A stretch of DNA of 53,635 nucleotides from UBA2259 sp964543485. Lineage in GTDB: Bacteria; Patescibacteriota; Dojkabacteria; SC72. Shown piece by piece: positions 43,575 through 51,432 of the stretch (position 1 is the first letter of the stretch; each line of letters begins with the position of its first letter). A program made the translations under genes and the position numbers. The stretch spans positions 1 to 53,635 of the forward strand of contig CAZIYI010000004.1 in NCBI GenBank assembly GCA_964543485.1, in the 5' to 3' direction. Under the pieces are notes generated by a model. That model ran no database searches, was not told the DNA's origin, and saw nothing but the letters and a program-made list of their open reading frames with translations.

Positions 43575-43647
43575 TGCCAAGACCCAGATTTGAACTGGGG
43601 ACCCCCTGTTCTTCAGACAGATGCTCTACCAACTGAGCTATCTCGGC
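43575..43647 (-). tRNA. tRNA-Phe(GAA)
   Basis: Acceptor GCCGAGA pairs with TCTTGGC (one G-U). The anticodon arm is TCTGT-CTGAAGA-ACAGG (anticodon GAA), the T arm CCCAG-TTCAAAT-CTGGG. Discriminator A. It lies 3 bp upstream of tRNA-Gly(GCC), so the two form one transcript. Confidence 0.93.
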
Positions 43648-43697
43648 GTAAAATATAAAAAATGATATCAAATATCTATATTGTAATCAACAGTAAG

Positions 43698-44387
43698 CTA
43701 ATCAAAAAGTACAACTGTACCTCTTTTACGTCTAAATGGATCTACTCTAGAACTTCGAATAAAACCACCTGCTAAAATTAGTAGTATCCCTATTACAACC
43801 CCTATTATATTCATATCTATCGCTGTATCAGGAATATCTACACCATCTCCTAAAGTAAATGTAGCAGATAACGGTCTTGAGTTTAGAACATTACCATCAT
43901 TCGCAGATAAAATTACTGACATTAACTCTTCATCTTCACCAGAGTAATTGAAATCTAATATGACCGGTTTGGTATAGTCAGTTGTAACAATATCAAATTC
44001 TAATCTGGCAAACACATCAGGATTTCCCTCTGTCACATAGTAAGGAATCGTCTCAATACTAGTCGTTGCAGAAGTTAACATTACAATACCTTTAACATTA
44101 TCTGTACTTATCTCATTTTCAACCCATTGTTCAAACAGATTACTATTTCTATATGCTTTACTTAAGTTTACAATTTTAGGATCAAATTTAATTACAGCTC
44201 TTGCTTTACTTACTTCATTTTCACCCGAATTAATTAGGATATCTACTGTAAAACCATCATTAACATCTCTTACTACTCCACTAGAAGGATAGAAAGAAAA
44301 GGTTGCATCTGAAGCATATATTTTACCTGTAGAAATGGTAAGTATTAAAAAAAACAGTAATACCCCCCCTATCTTTTTCACTTTCAT
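43698..44387 (-). CDS. Exported cohesin-like domain protein with C-terminal anchor
   Basis: 229 aa from the ATG at 44387 (MKVKKIGGVLLFF), which is preferred over an upstream in-frame start because of the -10 box between them. Signal peptide (~1-25), then a beta-sandwich (~30-190) with the cohesin-type opening FSFYPSSGVVRDVNDGFTVDILINSG and KARAVIKFDPKIVNLSKA. A membrane segment follows at ~196-213, then a basic tail. Cohesin folds mediate protein-protein contacts, but no dockerin is visible here, so it is more likely a generic surface adhesion or scaffold domain. Confidence 0.75.
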   Translation of the reverse strand: MKVKKIGGVLLFFLILTISTGKIYASDATFSFYPSSGVVRDVNDGFTVDILINSGENEVSKARAVIKFDPKIVNLSKAYRNSNLFEQWVENEISTDNVKGIVMLTSATTSIETIPYYVTEGNPDVFARLEFDIVTTDYTKPVILDFNYSGEDEELMSVILSANDGNVLNSRPLSATFTLGDGVDIPDTAIDMNIIGVVIGILLILAGGFIRSSRVDPFRRKRGTVVLFD

Positions 44388-44395
44388 ATAAGTAG

Positions 44396-44404
44396 AATAT
44401 ACCA
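44396..44404 (-). promoter_or_regulatory. Extended -10 promoter (TGGTATATT), probably leaderless
   Basis: The minus strand carries TGG-TATATT ending 8 nt before the ATG at 44387. This also supports the chosen start of the cohesin-like gene. Confidence 0.45.
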
Positions 44405-44432
44405 CAAGTATATAATTTAGCATACATAAAAA

Positions 44433-45349
44433 ATGGAAACTCTTAAAGTACTAATACTAGGACTAGAGCAAGGAATTACAGAGCTATTACCAATCTCTAG
44501 TAGTGCACATCTACTAGTTACCTCACAAATTATTGATATTGAAATGGATACCTACTTCCTATCGGTGTTACATTTAGGAACAACAGTTGCATTGATACTT
44601 CATTTCTTCAATTTTCTTTTTAAAGAGATCTTTTCTAAAGTAAAATTATCAATTTATTTAAAAATAATCATTTCAACAATACCTGCAGGTATTATTGGAT
44701 TTTTTTTCGAATCCGTAATTGAGCAGAATTTAAGAGGAAATTTAATTATCTCTCTCTCTTTAATCTTTTGGGGAATAGTTATGATAATTATTGAAAGAAA
44801 ACATAGTATTAAAGAGCAGGATTTACAAGAAATTACTTGGAAACAATCATTAGCCATGGGATTGNNNNNNNNNNNNNNNNNNNNNNNNNNNNNNNNNNNN
44901 NNNNNNNNNNNNNNNNNNNNNNNNNNNNNNNNNNNNNNNNNNNNNNNNNNNNNNNNNNNNNNNNTAAAGAGCAGGATTTACAAGAAATTACTTGGAAACA
45001 ATCATTAGCCATGGGATTGGGCCAAATATTTGCATTCATACCAGGTGGTTCAAGATCTGGAATCTCAACAATATTTGGTGTTTTCACTGGAGTAAATAAA
45101 TACACAGCACTTCAATACTCCTTCCTTCTTGGTATGCCACTCCTATTTGTTGCTCCAATATATGTAATTCTAAAAGAATACCCCGAGAGAACTCTAAATA
45201 CTCAAGATTTAGTAGGGATATTAGTAGCAGGAATAGTAACCTATCTCTCTATATCTTTGATTAAAAAGTTTAGTAAAAGAAATTGGTTGACTTTCTTTGG
45301 GATATATAGAATTATTTTTGGCTTATCTATATTGTTCTTCCTACTTTAA
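44433..45349 (+). CDS. uppP: Undecaprenyl-diphosphatase UppP (interrupted only by an assembly gap)
   Basis: Polytopic BacA/UppP-family enzyme that removes a phosphate from undecaprenyl diphosphate and so recycles the lipid carrier of wall precursors. The first motif EQGITELLPISSSAHLLV (~10-27) lies before the gap and the second, PGGSRSGISTIFG, after it. 100 N (44865-44964) interrupt the gene. The 55 bases before (44810-44864) equal those after (44965-45019). Removing one copy and the N run gives one frame of 254 codons, a normal length. The stop overlaps that of the convergent gpmI by 4 bp (TTAA). A TATAAT occurs at 44411-44416. Confidence 0.94.
44810..45019. repeat. 55-bp direct repeat flanking the gap (artefact)
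   Basis: Identical copies at 44810-44864 and 44965-45019 abut the N run. The length equals that at 2792-3001, which points to a k-mer overlap of the assembler. Confidence 0.9.
44865..44964. other. Assembly gap of 100 N inside uppP
   Basis: 100 N placed between two identical 55-base ends, the same pattern as in uvrB. The real sequence is probably continuous here. Confidence 0.95.
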
Positions 45350-46998
45350 AAAACATTTCTTAAATCAACACCTGTCATACTTTCGGGAGTATTTAATCCA
45401 ATGAGACCTAAACAGGTAGGAGCAACATCAGCAAGTAGTCCAGTTGTTTTAGCATTTACCCCTGTACCCACCTTTATTAAATTAGTACCTGCTTTTGGAG
45501 TAATATTACTCATATCTGAAAGAATTGTTAAAGGTACAGGATTGTTTGTATGAGAAATATCTGGTTCTTTTGTTACTCTGTTTACCATAGTCTCACAATT
45601 TCCATGATCAGCTGTAATTATCATAGCCCCTCCCATTGAAAGAGTAATCTTTGCAATATCGGCAGACAAACTATCTATAATTTCATTACCCTGAACAGTT
45701 GGCAAAAACTCTCCTGTGTGTCCCAACATATCTGGGTTAGCAAAATTGATAACAATAAATTTATAATTGAAAGCACTTACTGCCCTTATCCTTTTTACTA
45801 CTTCATCTCTAATTATTGGAGCACTCATTGCAGGTAAAGTTGCATAGTTTTCTACCTTTGGAGAAGGAATAATAAAAAAGTCCTCTCCTTTATGTGCTAA
45901 TTCAATACCACCATTAAAAAAGTATGTGACATGCATCTGTTTTTCAGTTTCACTAATATGTAATTGATTAAAACCATTTTCAGAAAGTAATTCCGCAATT
46001 GGCTTTTCAATTTTTTTAGGAGGAAAGATTACATGCGCGTTAATTCCCTCTTCATAACCAGTCATAGTAATTAAATACAAATTCTCTGGATAGTTGATTC
46101 TAGTAAAAGAATTAAACTCTGGAGATATAAATGCCTTACTTAATTCTCTAGCACGATCCTCTCGAAAATTCCAAAAAAGTAAAACATCATTACTTTTAAT
46201 TGCACCCACTGGAATTCCTGTCTCATTTACTCTCATTCTTGGTTTAAAAAATTGGTCTGTTTCGTTGTTAGCATACGCTTTTTGGAGAGAAAGAACAGCA
46301 TCTCTAAAACTTTCCTGAGACACTCCCACCATAGCATCGTAAGCCATTTTAATCCTTTCCCATCTACTATCCCTATCCATACCAAAAAATCTACCCTGCA
46401 TAGAAGCAATCCTCCCTACACCTAACTCCCTAATCTTCTCATTCAATTTGTTAAGATACAAGAAACCATCCTTAGGTGGTGTATCCCTACCATCTAAAAT
46501 GATATGAATAAAAGGATCAATTCTATTAACCTTGCAGATATCTAATAAAGAAAAAAGATGTTTAATATGACCATGTACCCCTGCTGCACTAAGTACACCC
46601 ACTAGATGCATATTTGATTTTCTTTTCTTTAATTCTAAAAAAGCATCTCTTAAAACAGAGTTTGTATCTAATTCGTGAGCAGAGATTGCATCATTAATTC
46701 TTGGTAAAGATTGATATACCACCTGACCAGCACCTAAATTAAGATGACCGACCTCAGAGTTACCCGGCTCCTCTGCAGGTAAACCAACATAGGTTCCAGA
46801 TGCATTTATCAATGTAGATCTTCCATACGTCCAAGCGGTATCCAAAAAGGGTGTCTTAGCAGCTAACACAGCGTTACCCTCCAAGTCAGGATGTACACCA
46901 AACCCATCTAAGACAAGTAGAACAACAAAATTCTTTCTTTCTGCTTGTAACATATTTTTAACATCTTCAGGGTTCTTTTTTGCATTTAATCCAAACAT
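45346..46998 (-). CDS. gpmI: 2,3-bisphosphoglycerate-independent phosphoglycerate mutase (copy 2)
   Basis: About 550 aa from the ATG at 46998 (MFGLNAKKN). The open frame reaches a TTG at 47040, less likely. All motifs of the two-metal enzyme are present: LVLDGFG, GNSEVGHLNLGAG, ILDGRDT, QGRFFGMDRDSRWER, FREDRARELS, NFANPDMLGHTG, TADHGNCE and SHTNNPVP. Compared with copy 1 it has an N-terminal extension of ~25 residues and a different C-terminal half (TGVNAKTTGLLADVAPT). Two divergent copies in one small genome are unusual; one may have another substrate or condition. Divergent from prfB with overlapping promoters. Confidence 0.94.
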   Translation of the reverse strand: MFGLNAKKNPEDVKNMLQAERKNFVVLLVLDGFGVHPDLEGNAVLAAKTPFLDTAWTYGRSTLINASGTYVGLPAEEPGNSEVGHLNLGAGQVVYQSLPRINDAISAHELDTNSVLRDAFLELKKRKSNMHLVGVLSAAGVHGHIKHLFSLLDICKVNRIDPFIHIILDGRDTPPKDGFLYLNKLNEKIRELGVGRIASMQGRFFGMDRDSRWERIKMAYDAMVGVSQESFRDAVLSLQKAYANNETDQFFKPRMRVNETGIPVGAIKSNDVLLFWNFREDRARELSKAFISPEFNSFTRINYPENLYLITMTGYEEGINAHVIFPPKKIEKPIAELLSENGFNQLHISETEKQMHVTYFFNGGIELAHKGEDFFIIPSPKVENYATLPAMSAPIIRDEVVKRIRAVSAFNYKFIVINFANPDMLGHTGEFLPTVQGNEIIDSLSADIAKITLSMGGAMIITADHGNCETMVNRVTKEPDISHTNNPVPLTILSDMSNITPKAGTNLIKVGTGVNAKTTGLLADVAPTCLGLIGLNTPESMTGVDLRNVF

Positions 46999-47028
46999 AG
47001 GTGTGAGTACTTTTTTAATTAGAATTAG

Positions 47029-47034
47029 TATAAT
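47029..47034 (+). promoter_or_regulatory. -10 box (TATAAT) of prfB, probably leaderless; overlaps the gpmI promoter
   Basis: A perfect TATAAT ends 8 nt before the prfB ATG at 47043. On the other strand TATACT (complement of 47027-47032) can serve gpmI copy 2, with a leader of about 28 nt. The two -10 boxes overlap, so the genes may compete for polymerase. Confidence 0.5.
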
Positions 47035-47042
47035 ATACAAGA

Positions 47043-48125
47043 ATGGAAAAAATTAGTAAAAGAAATATTGATCTACTGATTCAAAAAGTACTTGATATAA
47101 AAGAATCATTAAATATAGATTCTAAAATTGAAATTCTTAAACAGTTAGAACTTGATAGTAATGAAAAAGATTTCTGGAAAAACCAAGAGAATGCTCAAAA
47201 CGTTCTCTCACAAATATCTGATATAAAAGATGAAATAAATAAAGTTGATTCTTTAAACAATTCTCTTAACTCATTGAAATCTATTGTAGAGAACACTTCA
47301 GAGGAAGAAGAGGAATTACTTTTAGAAGAGTACGAACTTTTAAAACAGGAGATATTACATTTTGAATCCCTTAAATTCCTCTCTGGGAAATACGATTATT
47401 GTAACGCAATCATATCAATACACTCTGGACAGGGAGGAACAGAAGCAAATGACTGGGCAGAAATGCTCTTTAGAATGTATACAATGTATATAGATAGAAA
47501 AGGTTGGAGTTATACAGTAACAAATATTTTAAAAGGAAATGAGGTGGGTATTTCAACAGTTACTTTTGAAATTAAAGGTAAATATTCCTATGGACTACTT
47601 AAGAAAGAACACGGCACCCATAGGTTAGTACGCCTATCACCTTTTAATTCTCAGAATTTAAGACAAACCTCATTTGCAGGAGTAGAAGTCTTACCTTTAC
47701 TAGATCTATTGGATAAGGAGATTGAAATCCCAGATAGCGATATTGATTTTAAAGCGACCAAATCCGGTGGCCCTGGGGGGCAAAATGTTAATAAGACGTC
47801 ATCTGCAGTACAGATAACTCATATTCCTACAGGTATAACCGTGCACTGTTCAGAGGAGAGGAGTCAATTACAAAACAGAGAGAAAGCAATGCAAATATTA
47901 AAAGCAAAGTTATGGAAAATATTAGAAGAAAACAGATTAAAAGAAATTTCAGATATTAAGGGAGATTACAAAGTAGCTGGCTGGGGTAATCAGATACGAA
48001 ATTATGTATTACATCCATATAAATTGGTAAAAGATTTAAGAACGGGAGTTGAAAGTACCAAGCCGGAACATATCTTAGATGGAAATATTGAAGAGTTCCT
48101 TGAAGCCCAGCTTAGAATACAGTAA
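47043..48125 (+). CDS. prfB: Peptide chain release factor 2
   Basis: 360 aa. The SPF tripeptide in RLSPFNSQNLRQTSF, which reads the stop codon, identifies RF2 (UAA/UGA). The catalytic GGQ is in SGGPGGQNVNKTSSA. The frame is continuous from the ATG: the programmed +1 frameshift with an in-frame UGA that autoregulates RF2 in many bacteria is absent. UGA is thus still a stop in this organism. ftsE follows after 32 bp. Confidence 0.96.
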   Translation: MEKISKRNIDLLIQKVLDIKESLNIDSKIEILKQLELDSNEKDFWKNQENAQNVLSQISDIKDEINKVDSLNNSLNSLKSIVENTSEEEEELLLEEYELLKQEILHFESLKFLSGKYDYCNAIISIHSGQGGTEANDWAEMLFRMYTMYIDRKGWSYTVTNILKGNEVGISTVTFEIKGKYSYGLLKKEHGTHRLVRLSPFNSQNLRQTSFAGVEVLPLLDLLDKEIEIPDSDIDFKATKSGGPGGQNVNKTSSAVQITHIPTGITVHCSEERSQLQNREKAMQILKAKLWKILEENRLKEISDIKGDYKVAGWGNQIRNYVLHPYKLVKDLRTGVESTKPEHILDGNIEEFLEAQLRIQ

Positions 48126-48157
48126 TATATACGGTAACTAAACTGTACATACTGCTC

Positions 48158-49072
48158 ATGATTATTTTTGATACTGTCACAAAGAAATATAAAGAAAGTA
48201 TTACTGCATTAGAAGATGTTTCTTTTAGAATAGATTCTGGAGAGTTCTGTTTTGTTGTTGGCCCATCTGGCGCTGGTAAGTCCACTATCATGAAATTGTT
48301 AATCAGAGAAGAGGTCCCTACATCAGGTAGTATATTTTTCAATGATATTGAGGTACCGAAACTTAATAGACGTTTACTACCATCTTACAGACAGAAATTA
48401 GGAGTTGTTTTTCAAGATATTAAGTTACTCCCAACTAAAACTCTTGAGGAAAATATTGCTTTCGCATTAGAGATACTTGATAAAAGTAACAAGGAAATTA
48501 AAGACACAACAGATTACCTATTAGATTTAGTTGGATTAAGAGAGAGAAGAGAACTCTTCCCAATAGAACTTTCTGGTGGAGAACAACAAAGAGGTGCAAT
48601 AGCGAGAGCTCTTGCAAATAAACCAGATCTTTTCATTGCAGATGAACCAACAGGCAATTTAGATTCTGTTAATGCCCAACAGATATTACAAATACTTAAA
48701 ACGATTAATAACAGTGGAACTACTGTGATGGTAATATCCCACGATATGAATTTAATCAATAACTCGAAAGATAGAACTATAAATATTAAAGATGGAAAAC
48801 TTAACTCTGATACTAATGCAAAAGAGATAACTAAGCCGATTGCAGAAAAAGAAACTACTACAAAAGAAAAAAGATCCATTGAATTATCTAAAGAGTTTGA
48901 ATCCTTGAGTAAATCCCTAAAAGAAAAACTAAAGAAATTCGCTATCAAATCTCCAGACATATTACTTAATATTACTAATTCAGAATTAAAAGACATGAAA
49001 CTTTCGTCCAAAGAGAATAAAGAATTAGGAGAGTTTGTTAAAAAATATTTAAATACAAATAAAAATGAATAA
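48158..49072 (+). CDS. ftsE: Cell division ATP-binding protein FtsE with C-terminal extension
   Basis: 304 aa. Core ABC ATPase: Walker A GPSGAGKST (~36-44), signature LSGGEQQRGAIAR, Walker B LFIADEPTGNLD and the H-loop SHD. The core ends near residue 215. A further ~88 residues, rich in Lys, Glu and Ser and probably helical, are not part of normal FtsE (~225 aa). FtsE and FtsX form a complex that turns ATP hydrolysis into activation of wall hydrolases at the septum. It overlaps ftsX by 8 bp. Confidence 0.94.
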   Translation: MIIFDTVTKKYKESITALEDVSFRIDSGEFCFVVGPSGAGKSTIMKLLIREEVPTSGSIFFNDIEVPKLNRRLLPSYRQKLGVVFQDIKLLPTKTLEENIAFALEILDKSNKEIKDTTDYLLDLVGLRERRELFPIELSGGEQQRGAIARALANKPDLFIADEPTGNLDSVNAQQILQILKTINNSGTTVMVISHDMNLINNSKDRTINIKDGKLNSDTNAKEITKPIAEKETTTKEKRSIELSKEFESLSKSLKEKLKKFAIKSPDILLNITNSELKDMKLSSKENKELGEFVKKYLNTNKNE

Positions 49073-49994
49073 TATAAGAGTATTTTCTGTTACAAAGAAA
49101 AATATTAAGAGAAATAAATGGTTAACTATATCAACTATTATTGTTGCATCTATTGTATTTACCTTATCCTCTATCTTTATCTCTGCTTCAATTTTAACCC
49201 AGAAGGTAGTTGAATATTACGAACAGAGAGCTCAAGTAATTGTTTTTTTTAAAAAGGATACTACAGAAGAAGATATTATTAAATTTAGAGATTTAATAAA
49301 TGATAAAGATTTGGTAGAAGAGATAGATTATGTATCACAGGAAGAGGCATTGGAGATATATAAAGAAGATTTTAAAGATAATCCTGATTTAATATCTACT
49401 GTTACGGCAGATTCACTACCTGCCAGTTTAGAAATTAGAGCTAAAAATATTGACTCCCTACTTCTTACTATTGAGAATATAAATAAGGTAAAAGAAACAG
49501 ACCCTAATGTAGATGAGGTAATGTACTTTAAAGATGTAGTTGATAATATGAAAACACTTTCCAGAATTATTAACATTGGCTCAATAGTACTAATTAGTGC
49601 AATGGCTCTTGTCACAATCTCCCTTATTAGAGTAACAATAGGGTTTAATATTAAGATTCACCAAGAGGAAATAGAAATTATGCATCTAGTAGGAAGCTCT
49701 GATAAGTTTATACGTACTCCATTCCTTTTAGAAGGAACCTTTTACGGTTTTATAGGAGGGTTACTCTCAGCACTATGTGTATTGATTCCTTGGTATGTTG
49801 TAATCTCATACACGAAGGGTACTGATTTTTCATACTGGATAGATCAGTTATTAGTTGATATAAACCTTCCATTCTTAGCAGAGATTAGTATTACCTTTAT
49901 TTTAATATTTCTACTTATCCATGTCCTCATCGGTTCGCTGTTTGGATTCGCTAGTAGTTACTCTGCGGTTAAAAAATATTTAAAAGAGTATTAA
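49065..49994 (+). CDS. ftsX: Cell division permease-like protein FtsX
   Basis: 309 aa. One membrane segment at ~22-43 is followed by an extracytoplasmic domain (~50-175; VEEIDYVSQEEALEIYKEDF and DSLPASLEIRAKN are typical). Three C-terminal membrane segments follow. The external domain normally binds a coiled-coil hydrolase activator. The next gene, which starts directly after the stop, encodes just such a protein. Confidence 0.93.
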   Translation: MNNIRVFSVTKKNIKRNKWLTISTIIVASIVFTLSSIFISASILTQKVVEYYEQRAQVIVFFKKDTTEEDIIKFRDLINDKDLVEEIDYVSQEEALEIYKEDFKDNPDLISTVTADSLPASLEIRAKNIDSLLLTIENINKVKETDPNVDEVMYFKDVVDNMKTLSRIINIGSIVLISAMALVTISLIRVTIGFNIKIHQEEIEIMHLVGSSDKFIRTPFLLEGTFYGFIGGLLSALCVLIPWYVVISYTKGTDFSYWIDQLLVDINLPFLAEISITFILIFLLIHVLIGSLFGFASSYSAVKKYLKEY

Positions 49995-51350
49995 ATGAGA
50001 AAAACCTTAAATATATTTATAACTATTGTATTTCTTTCAACTCTACTTCTCTCTTTGGTTGGATATATATATGCAGTTGAGAAATGTCCTGAAAGTATGT
50101 CTACACAGGAAAGATACCTTTGTCTTCAAAAGGAACTAAGTAAACTTGAAAGTAGTGAGGGGTCTTTACAAAAGAAATTAAAAAACGAAGATTACCAACA
50201 GTTATCACTTAAAGAAAAACTCCAATATCTTACTACACAAATTTCTCAAAATGAAAAAGTCATTGAAACACTCCAAATTGAAGTATTAGCACAAGACATT
50301 GAAATTAATATGCTTTCAAAAGAGATAACTGATAAAGAGGATAATGTAAATATCTTAAACCAAGAGATTAAAACACTTGAAAGAACTGTAAATGAAAGGG
50401 TAAGAGAATCATATAAATATTCATACGTTGGGGCCTTAGAATTTCTTTTTGATGTAAAAGATCTAGACTCAATACTCAGGAAAACAAAATATCTAATAGA
50501 AACAAGATTGAGAGATAAAAACTCTTTGGTTGAGTACTCTGACAAAATGGCTACTCTTGAAGAAGAAGAATTGGCTCTTAGTTCTAAGAAAGCAGAACTC
50601 CAGATTAAAAGAAATATTATGGAAGAAGAAAAGATTAGATTAGAGGAAGAGAAAAAGAATTTAGATTCTCAGAAATCAGAAAAGGCCTCTCTACTTGCAG
50701 AATCTCAGAGAAGAGAAGCTGCTTACAAAAAAGAATTGGCTGAAACTACTGCAGCAATATCAAGTATTGATGATCAGATCTCTGAATTAGTAATTAAACT
50801 TTTTGCAGAGAATAAGCTTGGAAATGGAGCCCCTGTATATGCTGGACAACCCATTGCTCGTCAAGGTCATACGGGTTGCTCCTTTGGCTCTCACTTACAT
50901 TTTGACATTAGAACTCCAAGCGGAACAAGAGTTAATCCATTCCCTTCATATTTAACTCTAAGTGGTGGATATATATATGGTAATAAATATCAACCCCCTA
51001 TCTCTAGAGCATATCTAACACAAGGTTTCCGTTCAGGACATTTAGCCATTGATATGGTTAGTGTTACAGAAGGTAATCAAAACCTTGAAAGATATGAAGT
51101 TCCTTACGGTCTTTGTAGTGTAGTAGATAATATGTTAAATTGCAGAAGATATGGATATAGCTACTGTTCAAATAAAACACAACCTCCAAGAGAAGATTGG
51201 AATTTAGCATATTTAACAGGAGAGGGTGCCCCCATTAGAGCAATATCTTCTGGAAGAGTATATTACGGTATTGAATCTACATGGCATGGAAAATACGCTT
51301 TAGTTGTACATGATGATGGATATAAATCATTCTACTTACATATTCAATAA
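49995..51350 (+). CDS. EnvC/PcsB-like coiled-coil protein with circularly permuted M23 (LytM) domain
   Basis: 451 aa. A signal segment (~5-26) and a long coiled coil (~30-270) match the FtsX-binding part of EnvC- or PcsB-type proteins. The M23 motifs then appear in reversed block order. GHTGCSFGSHLHFDIR with H300 and H302 comes first, though it normally ends the domain. Near the end come GHLAIDM (H349, D353) and GKYALVVHDDGYKSFYLHI (H449), which normally begin it. The stop follows two residues after H449. All four ligand types are present, so a folded active site is possible. Several Cys (GLC, LNC, YSYC) may form disulfides. It probably hydrolyses wall crosslinks during division. Confidence 0.85.
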   Translation: MRKTLNIFITIVFLSTLLLSLVGYIYAVEKCPESMSTQERYLCLQKELSKLESSEGSLQKKLKNEDYQQLSLKEKLQYLTTQISQNEKVIETLQIEVLAQDIEINMLSKEITDKEDNVNILNQEIKTLERTVNERVRESYKYSYVGALEFLFDVKDLDSILRKTKYLIETRLRDKNSLVEYSDKMATLEEEELALSSKKAELQIKRNIMEEEKIRLEEEKKNLDSQKSEKASLLAESQRREAAYKKELAETTAAISSIDDQISELVIKLFAENKLGNGAPVYAGQPIARQGHTGCSFGSHLHFDIRTPSGTRVNPFPSYLTLSGGYIYGNKYQPPISRAYLTQGFRSGHLAIDMVSVTEGNQNLERYEVPYGLCSVVDNMLNCRRYGYSYCSNKTQPPREDWNLAYLTGEGAPIRAISSGRVYYGIESTWHGKYALVVHDDGYKSFYLHIQ

Positions 51351-51432
51351 TCTCTTTGCTAAAAAATAAAATTTCTGATAAACTTTCTAAAGTTAACTAT
51401 AAGTTTATTTTTAATTTTTTATATATCTCCTG

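Noticed and set aside
43494..43650. Integration site at the tRNA-Gly/tRNA-Phe pair
   Set aside because: No integrase, no direct repeat of the tRNA 3' end and no foreign-looking genes nearby.
47043..48125. Recoding of UGA to an amino acid
   Set aside because: Genes end at UGA where expected (for example 15490-15492), no conserved protein needs UGA read-through, and RF2 is present.
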